DNA of 64,000 nucleotides from Chrysomallon squamiferum (GCA_012295275.1 CM022672.1:169568-233567); one strand, 5' to 3'; counted from the first letter of the stretch, positions 43,301 through 58,657 are shown. Numbers and translations: made by a program. The notes: a model not told the origin generated them from the sequence alone.

Positions 43301-46300
43301 GGTTTCTTTCTTGTTATACACTGTTAACACAAAATCATGAACTGAATATTAAGATAGTAGTGCAACAAACATTAAATTAGTGAATATGTTTCATTCTACA
43401 GCTGGAAAGAAGGAAGCTATCAAGTTGTTGGTGAGGAGAAAATAGTAGCAGCTGAATTCTTCAGCTTCAACCAGGTGATCTGCAAACTGCCTAAACCAGG
43501 CAGCTACATCATGTCTGTCACCAACAACAACGTCATCTTCAGTGAAAATGTCACATTCACAGCATACAGTCCAAGCTGTCATCAGTGTACAAAGTCAGGC
43601 CTTTGTAAACTTACGGTAAATGTAAAATATGTAAACAGTGTGCAAAGTCAGGCCTTTGTAAACTTACAGTAAATGTAAAATATGTAAACGGTGTGCAAAG
43701 TCAGGCCTTTGTAAACTTACGGCAAATGTAAAATATGTAAACAGTGTGCAAAGTCAGGCCTTTGTAAACTTACGGTAAATGTAAAATATGTAAACGGTGT
43801 GCAAAGTCAGGCCTTTGTAAACTTACGGTAAATGTAAAATATGTAAACAGTGTGCAAAGTCAGGCCTTTGTAAACTTATGGTAAATGTAAAATATGTAAA
43901 CAGTGTGCAAAGTCAGGCTTCTAAAGATTTATGGCAAGTCTAAAAAAAGTAAAAACTTAGGCATTTATAATCTTGAAGTTTGCCCTATATAAACTTACAG
44001 CAAATGTATTGATATAAGTAAACATTGTACACTCAGATGTTTACAGATGTTTAGACTTATACTAAATACATCAGTGTCGACTGTAGTTCTAATCATTTGT
44101 ATGTAAATGTATAATAAATGTATCAATCTATGTAAACAGTGTATTAATCATCGGTATTAAAATGAAAAATGTGTTATTTATTGCAGTCTGACAGGTGTTT
44201 CATAGACAATAAATGTTATCACTCTGGTGACAAAGCCAAACACAACGCCTCTCTCGTTTGTGAGCCACACGAAAATTACACAGAGTGGAGCATCTTTAAA
44301 GGTTGTTTTATTATTTGTTTATCTGTGAGACTTTTGTTGAATAAAATTACCTTGAATCCACAGTCTTTTTAACCATGAGGAAATGTTAGTTTTACTTTGT
44401 TGAATTCTTTTTAAAAAAGAGAGCAAAGTATAATAATAACAAAGAAGTTATAACAGTTATTCAATATAACAGTGGATGCAGTGTTTATAAAGAAATCACT
44501 AAACATGTCCATTCACTTCTGTGGGTTAATTTTTTCAGCATATCCATATCTCCGAGGTGAGCCAAAGTTGTCTACCCGCTATGATGAAACAAAGAATGAA
44601 TTATTCTTTCGGTGCGAGTTCGATGTCTTCCAGCGTGATGATGTCACATACAAAATGGTGTTGTATCACAATGACACTAAGATCACAGATCAAGTCCTTG
44701 GCAACTCTGTGAACATGACCGAATACAGCATCAACCTGGTGACAGGAATAGCTTATGGCTCTACAGTATGTACTATAACTAAGTCTATTAACTATTATGT
44801 TTTATTTTATTTTTCTCTTGCTCCTCATTTTTGCAGAAAGAAAGTGAGCTGTTTTCTGGTGTGTGTAGCATTCCATACAAGATCAATTTTTGTATGTTAT
44901 TACTTAATGAAAGTATTTGCTGCAGTTCATCTCTGAATAAGTAGTGATAATTTACTTGAATGTCATATGTTAGACAAAAGAATAAATTTAGCATACAGTG
45001 ACAGTTTTTAGGTAGGAGTGTATATTTATCATTTTTTGTATTTCCTGTATATCTATGTGTCTGTGCATGCATGCATTCATGTCTGTGTATATCTGTTTTT
45101 TTGTGTGTTTATACATGTGTATGTGTGTTTATTTAGTATATGTTTGTGTATGTGTGTATATGTGTGTATATGTGTGTAAATATATATATTTATGTATGTA
45201 TGTGTGTATGTATGTATGTATGAATTGTGTATGTGTGTGTGTGTTTGTATTTATGTATATGTTTTATCATTTTAGGTGAGGTGTGGAATATGGGCATGTT
45301 TCACTTCCAGTTGTTCCAACACAAACAGTCCACCAAAGAAAAGTGAAATATTTACTGTAGAGCTGAAGGTAAAGAGCTAGTTATGTGAATTAACCATCCA
45401 CACAACATCCATTAACTCACCTAACCTGTGCTCTGAGTAACCAGAGGTTCACCTAGCTACTACTCAACCAGTATTTTATATAAGAACTGACTATGGAAAG
45501 CTGCATAAAATGATGTACAAATAAGCACAGATTAAATACAGATTGGATAGACAAAAACATTTTATGGTCTGTAATCATTTCAGATATCTCACTTTTACAT
45601 GCATCTCTCTTTGTTACCAAAACAGTATAACACTATAATCACACATATCTCACTTTGATATCATGCTGCTACATTATTCTCTAACAATGGTTTCACTGTG
45701 TAAAATGTGTCCATGTTTCAGGTGTCTGGTGACATCACTGTAGTGGAAGGAGGACTGCCTGGTCAGTTTGCAGTTGAGTTGACAGTGCCACCAAACTACC
45801 TGTGTACTGACAACAGTGATGACTGCCATGTGCAGGCTGGGATTGTTCTGGATGTTGAAAAAGAACACAAATGTTCCACTTCAGATCTGATTCACTACCA
45901 GTCAGTGTTTGTCTCCACAGCAACAGAGCCCAGCAGTGCTGGTTGCTCTTTGAGTTTCACTTCATGGCCTCAGACTGTCACAATGCCAGTCCAGGCAGTC
46001 AGTGACATGTTGGTAGATGGTGATCAAATTCGCACTGCTCACTTTTCTGTCTCAGTCACCATGGATACCAAAGTACAGTTCAGCTCAGTGGTTGCATCAA
46101 GGAAAGTATGTATTTTGTGGTTATATTTTTTTGTTGTTCTTTGACTTTTGACATTATTGTGTTGTATAATAAATTTTCACTTTTTGTTCACTTTGTACTA
46201 AAACATAATTCAGAGAACTGCAGTGTTTTTAAGATAACAATTCAGAACTGTGTGATTGCAGGTCACAGTGAAAGATTCAGACCACACTTCACTCTGCAAC

Positions 46301-49300
46301 TCTGTTAATGATCCTCATATGAAAACGTTTGATGGAAGGTAAGACATTTCAGATCTGGTCATTACTGGTGTAAGAAGCATAGAGAAAATGTTTAATTTCA
46401 CTTTTGAAATAATTGAAGATTAAAAGCTACTGGCACTTGAAGTTTGGAAAGAGTCAATCCTGACAATTATATTAGCTTTAGCATTTATTACTTTATACTT
46501 AATACATGTTTATGTTAAATAGATAATACTAAAAAAATAATACTAAGATAAATATCTCTTTATATCTGATTGTAGTTAAATATGTGTACATATCTGTTTG
46601 CATCTAATCATAGTTAATAAATAGTTGTATTGTCTGTTTATAACTAATTATATTATAAATATTTGTAAATTAGTTTATAAATTGGTGTGTTGTTTCAGGA
46701 AATATAACAACTTTTTAGAAGGAGAGTTTGTTCTGTACAGACACAAGACTTTGCCTTATGAGGTGAGGTGTCATTTATAGAAATATCATTATTCTTATTT
46801 ATCATATTTTAATAGTTCATACATGATTTATTTATCATATTTCAGTACTTAACTAGAGATTTATTATTTATCATGTTATAGTGATTTACTTGTAATATTA
46901 CAGCAGTTTACTAGTGATTTATTCATTATTGTAGTAGTGATTTAACACCTACAGAGCTTTATTGTGATGGTCTGTGTGTTTAGGTAAGGTCATTCTACCG
47001 CTCCTGCAATGGCCGTGCAGCATGTAACTGTGCTGTCACTGTCAAGTCTGGAGATGACGTCATTCTGATAGACAGATGTGGAGCTGCCATGGGACCATCA
47101 ACTAGGAAGACAAGAATCTCAGTGAAAATTTTCAAAAATGGTGAACTCACAAAAAATACCAGAATTCTGCAGTTTTCTGGAGGAAAGAGATATGAGGTAA
47201 GATTTTACTTTTATTTTATTATTAGTTTAGTTCACTTTATCTTTTTATTTTATTATATCTTTAGATTCTTCTTCTTATTATTATTGTTATTTTTTTTTAA
47301 ATGCAACAGTTTAGAAATTACAGATTTCTCATTCTGGAAATAATATTAGAAATGACACAAATGAAGTTAATAGAAATTGATTTATTAGTTGAAGAGGTTT
47401 GTTATAAACAGACATATGTCAGTGAATGGCATTTCTTATACACATTTAATTTTTTAAGAAGCCTGTGAATATCATTTAATTTTTTAAGAAGCCTGTGAAT
47501 ATCATTTAATTCATGCAGAAATATGTCAGTGACAATTCATAAGAAAATCTAATAGTGATACTTCATTCATGAAGAAATAAAATAGAGAAATGTCATAACT
47601 TGCATTGTAGGTTCACCTGCCAACTGGAACATATGTCATAGTGAAGACAGGAGTGAGGAGAACAGCAAACTTCCTCAACGTGTGGGTCAAATCATCAGCT
47701 GCAGACTACAAACAAACTGAAGGTTGTAATCATATCATATTTTAATTAGCTTACTGCTGTGTGTTTTGTTTGGATATTAGACTACATGTTATTCATTATG
47801 TAGTATATCATTGTGCAGAATCATTGTAATATTCAAATATATATTTGAAGCAGTTATGAACCTGATTAATAATTCATTTATTAAATATGCACATGTATAT
47901 TATAAATTAAATACAAACATTAAATTTAAACTATATAACTGTATCCACATTGTGTTTCAAACAGGCCTTTGTGGAAGTTTGGACAACAACAAGAGAAATG
48001 ATTTTTTCATAAAAGACAATCTGGCACAGGATGTGAACACCTTCTCTCTGTACTGGAGGTAAACAATATTTGGTAAACTGATTGTTTAAACTGACGCTGG
48101 TAAACATTACACTCCTTCTTATAATACATACATTGTTACATTGTTTTACACTGCAGAATATTATTGTGATAAACTCTACTCTGTTGTTTCAGTTGACAGT
48201 GATAAACACTACATTCTTGTTTGTGACAGTAAACTAATCTGGTAAATATTACACTCTTTCTGTAAACTGAATAAAGAATATCACTTTTCATCATTTCTTT
48301 GTTTAACAAAAATCGTTTATTTCCACAGAATTACTAAAGAATATTATTAACACTAGAACATACCAGTTGTTTATGATTAATATTTTTGCAAATCTAAGTT
48401 CTGCCTATATTGTAGATTTCTTTGTTTTGCAGAAAGTCACTACTCTGGTCTGTGTGTGACAGAAGAAGTTTCAACATCAAATGCAAAGTTTTTACATGAT
48501 TAAGATTTTTGTCAGTAAGTTCTGCCTATTGTAGAGTGATGTCAACTTGATGTTATCAGATGTCCTCAAAACACACAGTCCAGGAAACAGAACATCAGGT
48601 TTAACCCATGAAAATAGTTTTGTTTAATGTTATTAGAGGTATAAAGATATAACAAAATATATGTTTGATGTTATCAGATGTCCTCAAGACACACAGTCCA
48701 AGAAATTCACATCAGGTAAAACTTCACATGAAAATAGTTTGTTTAATGTTATTACAGGTAAAAATATATATTGAAATATCTGTTTGTTAAGGTTTGTTTA
48801 ATAATTTTTAAATGTATGTTTGTTATTACAGGTAAAGATTTGTTTAATATTAAAATGTATATTTCTTATCACAGGTAAAAAGATATATTAAATTATTATT
48901 GTATGTTTGTTATTACAGGTAAAGGATTGTTTAATATTAAATTGTATGTTTGATTTTACAGGTGAAGATTACACAGAACATTTTTTGCAGCAGGCAGTGA
49001 GTTCTTGTAATGAGAAGACAGTTTTCCAGTATGACTCTGACTACAGATCTGAGGTACTCGGTTTCAGTTTTACTCTTGTTAATACCTGGTTCTTTTCTTA
49101 ATGATAAATATTTAGAGTTTATTATTACAGTTGTTTAACACGTGTTTTTCTGTTTCCAGATTTTTACATGGCCTACAAAAACACTTGGTTTCACTGAGCA
49201 GAATGCAACTGAATACTGCCGCAACTACATAACAGGAACAAAGATTGGAACTCAGTGCATGAAATATTTGAGTCTGCAACTTGAGATCAGTATTGCATCC

Positions 49301-51077
49301 TGCGTTTCTGACATCCAGGTAAAGCACTGCCATTGATTATTTTTTTTAAACTGTGCGTTTAGAAATAGCTGTTCAGTTTATTATTTTAAAACACTGTGTA
49401 CAGTTACAAGTTGTTTTGTCACTCAAACCTGCTAATCAGCATCTTAATAAGTGCACATTTGAACATAGTGTTTGCATTTTCTAGAATCCTGATTTTGGAC
49501 TTTGTAGGTAATGGGTTTATGTTATGGATACAGATTTTAAAAAAATGTAATATTTATGTTCTTTACAAACAGGCATTTATAATGTATTTATGTTATATCA
49601 AGGACAGCTGTAGATAATATGTTTATGTTGTGTTACAAGGTATGAACAGCTGTAGGTAATGTGGTTATATTGTGTTACAGATCATGGACAACTTGGACTG
49701 GGCAGAAGAAGCCCTCCAGGGATTCATCCTGCAATGTCTGTCTCTCTTCATGTTTGATGTGAAGATGTGGATTGAGGTTAATGGCCAGATTAAACCAAAT
49801 TTCAACATAATAGATCTTGTGTGTGTCAATGACTGCAGTCAGCACGGCAGTTGTTGTTCAGCAGGTCAGTAACAGAGGTAGATCAGAACAACAGGTGATA
49901 TATGATATGGAATCTTCTACTGGATTTCTATTTGCAGTTTTATTAAAAGTCTCACATGAGCTTTTATAGTACTGGGCAATAAGATTATATCATAATTAGC
50001 AGAGGTTTAGTGTTTGACAAACCATATTGTTTCTACTAAATGATATTATATTTTATTAAGATGATGATTTGTATTTTTTGTTTTTCTGATATAGGCATGT
50101 GTAGCTGTGACAATGGTTTTGCTGGTCCTGATTGTTCTGTGGATCTCAGCATACCTCCACGTATAGACTCTGTAGCTAAACCTCGCTGTGACAGGAAAAC
50201 ATCTGACTGTACTTCAGTGGTTATCTATGGAGGCAGCTTTGTCCAGCTGGACACTCTTGTCTGTAGGCTGACCACAGCACTGGTAAGTTTTAAATATCTG
50301 CATGTATCTTTTTTAAATATCTGCATATATCTGTCTGTATTTTGTTTTATATAAATATTAAAATTTTGTCTGTTATTTTAATGTGTCATTTAATCTGTGT
50401 TATCTGTTATATATAAATATCAGAAATCTACTTGAATCTGTATGTTCTTAATCAGTAAATTGTACTTGGGTATTTTATTTCAGTACACGACTTCAGCCTA
50501 CATCAAGAGCAGCATTCAGACAACTGTGGTGGCTAAATTTGTATCATTTGAAGAAATTGTGTGTCCTGTCTCAGAGGGCAGCTACTACATTGAGATCTCC
50601 ATAGACGGCAAAGTCTTCAGCAGTGACATTCTCTTTCAAGTGATTGACTCAACATGTATGACCTGCGAGAATAATACATGTACTGTTAATGTAAGTCACC
50701 AAAAATATAATGTCATAGTCTGATCATAAGTTATCCCAGTCAATATTTACATTACATATTTGGTTAAAGTCTTTTTTAATGCTTAACAGTTAAATTATTA
50801 TTATTAAATGTCTAGTTAAGTAATAATTATAATTAATAGTTAAACTGAGATTATTTATTAAATGTTTAATAATTAAATAATAATAATTATCATTAAACAG
50901 GAAGGTTCATGTTTCATTGAGTGTTTCATTGAGTCTGATAAAAGTGTTACAGGAACCTTGGAGAGCAAACCCTGATAACAATACTCTGATGTGTGAGCCA
51001 AGCAGGAACCAAACAGCATGGACCAGAGCAAATGGTACTGTTTTAAACCTAATCAGTGCAGTGCTCTGCCTGCAAAA

Positions 51078-51135
<58 letters not shown>

Positions 51136-54100
51136 TTTGTGTGTGTGTGTGTGTGTGTGAGTGTGTGAGATAGAGAGAGAGAAAAAAAATAAGAGTAAAA
51201 TAAAGTGTTTTTTTCAATAAACTTAAATTAAATAATTAATTATTTGTCAACACTTGAGGTCTATCTATACACACAATAAACTTAAATATTTTCAATTACA
51301 TTAAATATTTAATTATTTGTCAACACTTGAGATCTATACACACAATATTGACACATTATAGTATTTATACTAAAAAGAGTTTTAGGAATAATTCTACAGA
51401 GAAAAAAAAAAATATTTGTTAAATCTTTTCTGCAGACTTTCCAGACATTGGTGTTAAACCTAATCTCAGAGTTGAGTTCAATGAATCTACATCAGCGTTT
51501 GTCTTTATCTGTGACTGGAGTTCCTATGTCCCACAAACATCAGTCGACATTTCAGTGATTTGGTTCACTAGTGACAATGTCACATCTAAAACTCAAGTCA
51601 CAGACAACACAACAGCTGTTAAGAAACAGATGACCTCAGACTGGCCAGTCAAATATGGAGACGTTGTAAGTTTGTTTTGATGAACTATAACATTAAGAGA
51701 AGCAAAAATACATAAAAGCATTACTTTCATTTTCAGTTAAGTGCAGCAAACAATAAACCTCCTAACTGTATAGTATACTGTTATATAAGTTCATTCAGTT
51801 GTTAAAGACTATACTTCATACCACAGTCTTGTGATTTAGTAGCCAGTCATGCAACAGACCATTGATTCAATAATTAATTATGCAATAGTCCAATAATTTA
51901 GTAACTAATCATGCCATAGTCCGATAATTTAGTAATTAACCATGCCATAGTCCAGTGATTCAGTAACTAATCATGCAATAGTCCAATAATTTAGTAATTA
52001 ATCATGCCATAATCTAATAATTTAGTAACTAATCATGCCATAGTCTGGTGACTCAGTAATTAATCATGCAATAATCAGTAATTAATTTATTCATTAATCA
52101 AACAACAGTCCAATGATTAAGTAACTAATCATGCCATTGCCCAATAATTTAGTAACAAAGTCCATGCCATAACTCCAATAATTCAGTTTAACTAAATGCC
52201 ATTGCCAATTTAGTAACCATGCCACAGTCCAATAATTTAGTAACTAATCATGCCATAGTCCATGAATCAGTAATTAATCATGCAATATTCCAGTGACTTA
52301 GTTACAAATTATGCCATAGTCCAGTAATTTAGTAACTAATTATGCCATAGTCCAATGATTCAGTAACTAGTCATGGCCCCAGTCCATTGGTGTAGTTTTA
52401 TTTGTTTTCACTCAAAATTGTATTAGATGATACATGTTGTTTTTCAGGGATTTTTACTTGGTTAAATTTATTATGAGAAAATTCTTCACTTCAAAGTCAG
52501 TTTTGATTCAGTTTATAATAACAAATGAGAATAAACTAGCATGGTAAGTGCAGGTAAACTCTCATGTATTTGGGACTTTCAGTGAAATATCTTTTTTCTT
52601 TTTTCTTTTCTTCCAGATTTACTGTGCTCTTCAGTCATGCCGCTCTGACAGCTGTAACAGGACAAAAAGTCCTTACTTCAAGAGTAATGAGTACACACTG
52701 GAAATAAAGGTATATCTATACACATCTAATAAACAGTATTAATATTATGCTTTATCATAATTATTTAATTGTACTAAGGTTACAGTTATTTTATTCAGCT
52801 CGAAAAATAAACAGATGTTGACATCCAAATATAAATGACAATACTGACTGAAATGACATTTATGAAGTTTCAGTCATGTAAGATATACACAGGGCACCCA
52901 GTATGTTGTGATTTCCCACAATAAACAATTTTGGATCTTTAAACCTAATAAATTAATAAAATGCTTTCTAGAGAAACAGTGAATAGACACTGGAAGTAAA
53001 CATTTTTACATCTGACATCAAATTTATTTTGCTTTTAATTTATTACTATTAAGTTAATGTTATTAGTTTTCCTTACATTTTTTTTTGCTAACCTTTCAGG
53101 TCATTGGTAAAACTTCTCTCACAGTGACAGAAGGAGGTATTTCAAAAAGTGTTAGAATTGTGTCAACGTTTCCACCTTTGGTCTTCTGTAATGATGATGT
53201 TAACTGCAGTATGCACATCAACACCTTCATTCCACATGTCAGTAATGACATCACCTGTCCAGGTTCAGGCACTGTCATCCCTCAAGCAGTTCTCAGTTGG
53301 CATGACAACAGTGGTGTGACATCATCCTGTGGTGTGATTCTAACAAACAGTAACTGGAAGTCAGAACAGCTGATTAACGTCCGCGCATCAATGGATGGCA
53401 GACCTGACAACAATCAGAGACGACAGCTTGAGATCTCAGCTGAAGTAATGTACCATGGCACTGTTCAAGTAGAAGAGACAGTTTCAGTAGCTCATATTGA
53501 TGTGAGTAACAAGTGAACTATCATTTCAGATACCTGTGTGCTATCCTAGATCTTTTCTCTCTCTATGTAGTTAGACATATGATCTTAAATAACTGTTCTA
53601 ACTTTACAGCTTTTATGGTATTCATTAAACAAAAATGACTTTTATTATGATTTGTTTTCCAGTTGTTAATAAAAGATAGAAACCAGAAGGCAGTGTGCAA
53701 ATCTATCAATGACCCACACATGACTACTTTTGACGGAAGGTTTGTTACTTTATTCTCTACCTATAACACAAAAACTGAATTGTTTTGTATAGCTATTTAA
53801 ACAGCACAAATGCAATGTTATATTTTTACCTATCACTGAAACAAATCAGTGACACAAAAGTGAAACAAATATTTTTATTTTAATCAACAACACAAATCTA
53901 ATGTTACATTTTACTTTCATCAGTGAAACAAAGGTAGTACGTTATATTTTTATCTGTTATTTACCAATGTTTGATGTGGTTTTTTTAACATTGCTACTAA
54001 ACTGAGATATTTTCTGTGACTTATATTTACACTAGATACTACAACAATTTCAATGTGGGAGAATTTGTTCTCTATCGACACACTACACTGCCATATGAAG

Positions 54101-57100
54101 TAAGTAAGAAATAATCTAGTTGACATATACTTTGTAAACAGTTATATTTAATAACATTTGATGCAGTAAACAAGAACTATTGGTTGTTACTGTTGTTGTT
54201 TTTTGTTTTTGATATATTAGTAGAAACAGTACTACGAATGTCAATTATTAGTTAATAATGGTAATGACAATGAAGAAAATTATGGTGAAAAATTAAAACT
54301 TAACTTCACGTGATATGCACAGAGATGACAAATAATAAAATAACATGTGTTATATAAATATATCATTCATGTCTGTTGTTTTTTTGTTTGTTTTTTATGT
54401 TGTTTTTTTCTCCAGATCCACACATTCTATCGACCATGCAATGGAAGGGCAGCTTGTAATTGTGCTGTTGCTGTGCAGGTTGATGATGATGTTGTTGTAG
54501 TTGATAGATGTGGACCATCAATGGGCAAGTCAAACATTCAGACACCTATTTCAGTACAGATGTACGTAACAGGAGAGTTGACAGCTGGATTTCGAGTGAT
54601 CAGAATGAATGGAGGAAAGAAATATGACGTGAGTTTTCTGCATCTCTCTGTAGCACAATTTATTTTAAACAAATTTTTTATTACAGTTTTAGGTTTTAAG
54701 AAAAATATCTATACATGATTAATATAAGCTTAGTCTTAGTGAATGCTGTTGTTACAGGTGATGTTGCCCAGTGGGTCAGTGTTGACAGTGTCCGTTGGTC
54801 GAGGTCTAACTAAAGAGTTTCTCAATGTCTGGTTTAGAGCATCAGCTGTTGACTTTGGCCACACAGAAGGTATTGATGTCATATCAGTTTTTTTATTTGT
54901 TGTTAGGTCTGTTTAGATTATTGGAATAACTAACTAAATTAAAACTGTGGTTAGGTCTGTGTAGATTATTGGAGACACTAATTTAATACAAGATGTTGTT
55001 AGGAATGTGTAGATTTTTTGAGTCACTAATTGAATTAAAGTGTTGTTAGTTCTGTGTAGATTTTTTCATTCACTAACTAAATTATAACTGTTGTTAGGTC
55101 TGTGTGGAACATTTGATGGGAACAAGAACAATGACTTAAAAACAAGAGATGGAGACTTAGTTACTGGAGGTGTTTACCCAAACAAGTTCTCAGTTAGCTG
55201 GAGGTAAACATTTTAAATACTTAAATATTTTAAGTACTCACACAGAATAAACACTTTATGTACTCATTTAAGTGGAGGTAAAGATTTTAAATATTTGTAT
55301 AGATGGAGTAAAAATTTGAAATTCTCACACAGATGGAGTTAAACATTTTAAAATAGTTAGCTGGAGATAAGGAAATGCCAACATGCAAAAGTGAGTTGTC
55401 ATAATGTAAATAGAACAGTACATATTAATCTAATTGTTTAACAGAGTGAGTAAAGAGGAATCGTTGTACAGAGGTGTCTGTGGTGCAGCTACTACAACTG
55501 AAGGTACAACTGTCAGCCAGACTTTCTGTTCCTGTGACAACAAAGAAAACATTGACTGTAGCCATGGCTATGCCTTCATGTGTCAAGACAGTTTGAAGAA
55601 AATCAGACACGGTATATTATATGTTATAAATAGCTTTGTAAACCCAAGTACATCATAGTCTGTGTTTTCACTACATCAAAACAAATATCAGTAGCTGAAA
55701 CAACAGATTCACAGTAAACAATGGAAGTATTTCACATCAAAATACTGGTTTCATAGTAGGCTATGGAAGTGTTTGACATCAAAATGCTGGACTCACAGTA
55801 AAAAATATTGAGTCATATTTTATAGCTCACTAAATGATTTTACTACAGGTACACCCAACCCACTCACATTTATTATATTTATTTGTGTTTACAGGTAAAG
55901 ATATTACAGATGAACTAATGCAGACTGCAACTGTTGGCTCTAGTCAGTGTGTTGTATATGAGTATGATGTCAACTACACTCCCCAGGTACACCAATATCA
56001 TTTCTTCAGTAAATATGAGTTTTACCCTTTGTTGTTAATGCATGAGTAATAGTTATTTATGTTAATGTTAGTGTAAAATATAATGATAATATAACAGTTA
56101 TTTACATGTTGGTCTAATGTTTAATATAAGTGGTAAGTTAATTTAAATGTTAGTGTAAAAGTAAAGGTAAATATTAGTAACAGTTAATGTAAATTTAGTA
56201 TAATTGTAATTGAAGGAATACACCTGGCCGACACGAAAAGGCTGGACTCTGGAGAAGGCGAAACAGTACTGTACTGAGTACATACAGAAACACGAGTCTG
56301 GTCGTGTCTGTACCAGCAAAGTTCAAAACATTGGCCTTGACCTTGTTATCAAAGCTTGTGTGGAGGACATTCAGGTAAATACCAAATTTAACAATTACTT
56401 TATTCTCTGTTTCTCTATATCTATCACCCTCTCTCTCTCTCACTCTCTGTCTCTGTCTCTCTTTCTAATGACAAATCTATCTGCGTATCTGTCTCTCTGT
56501 CTGTCTGTCTCTGTCATTTTACATGTATAGTGTGTGTACATGTGAGTAGTGTGTGTGTGTGTTTGTGTTGTGTTTCACTTCTATGTCTATATAATTCAGA
56601 TTATGGATGACACACACTATGCTACTACTGCCCTGGAGAGTGTTAAAGAACAGTGTGTGTTTGAAGTGGCAATGAACAGTCAGTTCTGGATTAAATCTTT
56701 AACTGGTCTCTACACTATTGACTTCACCATCATTGGAAGTGTTTGTCCAGAGGAATGCAATGAGCATGGGACATGTAGAGGAGGTAAGCATCAATATTTT
56801 GTTTGTTTGTGTCTCACACTGAGCCATTTGTCAAAGATTTACAAGTGTACAGAATTTGTTTTTGTGATCTCAGTTACAGGTGTGTAATTAAGTCAAAATA
56901 TTAAAGACATATAATTAATTAATATATGTGTGTGTGATTATGTATATAATTAGTTATGTAATTAATTAATAAGTTTTATGTGTTTAAAAAATATAATTAG
57001 CAATATGTTCAGGTGTGTATGATTAAAGCTGTATATTTATATAGATACAGGTGGCTGTATTTATAGGAGTCTATGATTAAATCAATATATTTACAGGTCT

Positions 57101-58622
57101 GTGTAATTAAATCAGTGTATTTACATGTGTATATAAGTCAGTGTATTTATAAGTGTGTGTTTATAAAACAATGAATTTATATGTTGTACATAAAACAATG
57201 AATTTACAGGTCTGTGTAATTAAATCTATGTATTTACAAGTGTATATAAATTAATGTACTAACAGGTGTGTGCGACTGTCATGAGGGCTATACAGGAGAA
57301 GATTGTTCAGTAGATTTGTCAGCTCCCCCCACCATTTACGGACCCTCTCATGGTGGATTGTGTAATATGGGGGCAGGTTCTTGTACACAGAAAATCTACA
57401 TCTACGGAGAAATTTTCTACAACTCCCAGACTCTGACCTGTTACTTTAAGTCCATCACAGTAAGTGTTTGAGTCAAGACAGCAAATAAATGTTAGATAGC
57501 TTATTCTGTACAGATATCTGTATCAATATCTGTATATCAATTAATCTAAGTATTTCTATATCTACATCTTAGTTCAGTATTAAAATTATTTTAAATGCTC
57601 TGTGACTTTTTAATGTCTTGATATAGAATTAAACATCTGTGCTTGTCATATGCAAAAGAAATGTTTATTAAATCTAATCATTGTGTATTTCAAAATTTTT
57701 AAGATTGAGGCCTCCACATTGGTAATATCAGAAACAGTGACAGAGTCTTCTGCTGTATTCATCAACTTCAACACTGTCATCTGTAACCTGCCGACCATCA
57801 GCAGCTATGCAGTCAGCATCAGCAATGTTAAAAACATTGTCAGCAACTACACCATCTACCTGGTTTACAACAGTAAATGTGTGACCTGCAATAGAGAAAA
57901 ATGCACTTTTAAGGTGATCTCGTTTCTTCTGTTTGAGTAAGAACTAAGAATCCTAAGAATCCTAAGAATCCTGTGTTCTGTATTCTGTTTAACAAAGCTA
58001 TAATGTAATAGTTAAATGTAACAAAGCTGTTATCTCATGGTTCTGTGTAACAATGCTATGATGTAACAGAACTATGTAATAGTGCTGTGATCAGTAAGAC
58101 TTATTATAAGTTACGTTTGATAAAACACTTTTATATAGCCCTTATATGTATTCACAATTGCAGCCTGATACTTGCTTTATTGATGGGATGTGCTACAAAA
58201 TAAAAGAGAAGAAACCAGGAGATGATAACAAAATGTGTTTGCCATCAGTCAATGTCACATCCTGGTCTCAGATAAAAGGTAATACATAGATTTTAATTCA
58301 CAATAATATACTTAGTTTCTGTAACTGGTAGTTTGACATATATATATATATAACAACAATAATGTGGTGGGCCATAAAGCTTCACAAAATGTAAATACTG
58401 GAAAAATAATTGATATGGTTTCTGCATATTACAAATAATTTTTAACTGTGATAAAATATGTTGCTATTTTATATAAACTGAAATGCAGATTATACAGTAA
58501 AACACTGACAAGCATTTAGTTACCATTTTGCAATACAGATAAAACTTTTTCAAGTGGTAAAATGTTGTGGATGGCAATCTCAAATGGTCAAATTATTGGG
58601 ACAGCAGTTGCTGCCATATCAT

Positions 58623-58657
<35 letters not shown>

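Noticed and set aside
48179-48235. Possible exon after ttgtttcag at about 48191
   Set aside because: In the required phase it starts with a stop (TTGA reading), and no usable donor follows.
48560-48598. First duplicated exon-end copy as exon 63
   Set aside because: 39 nt would leave in phase 2, incompatible with exon 64; the second copy (38 nt) fits.
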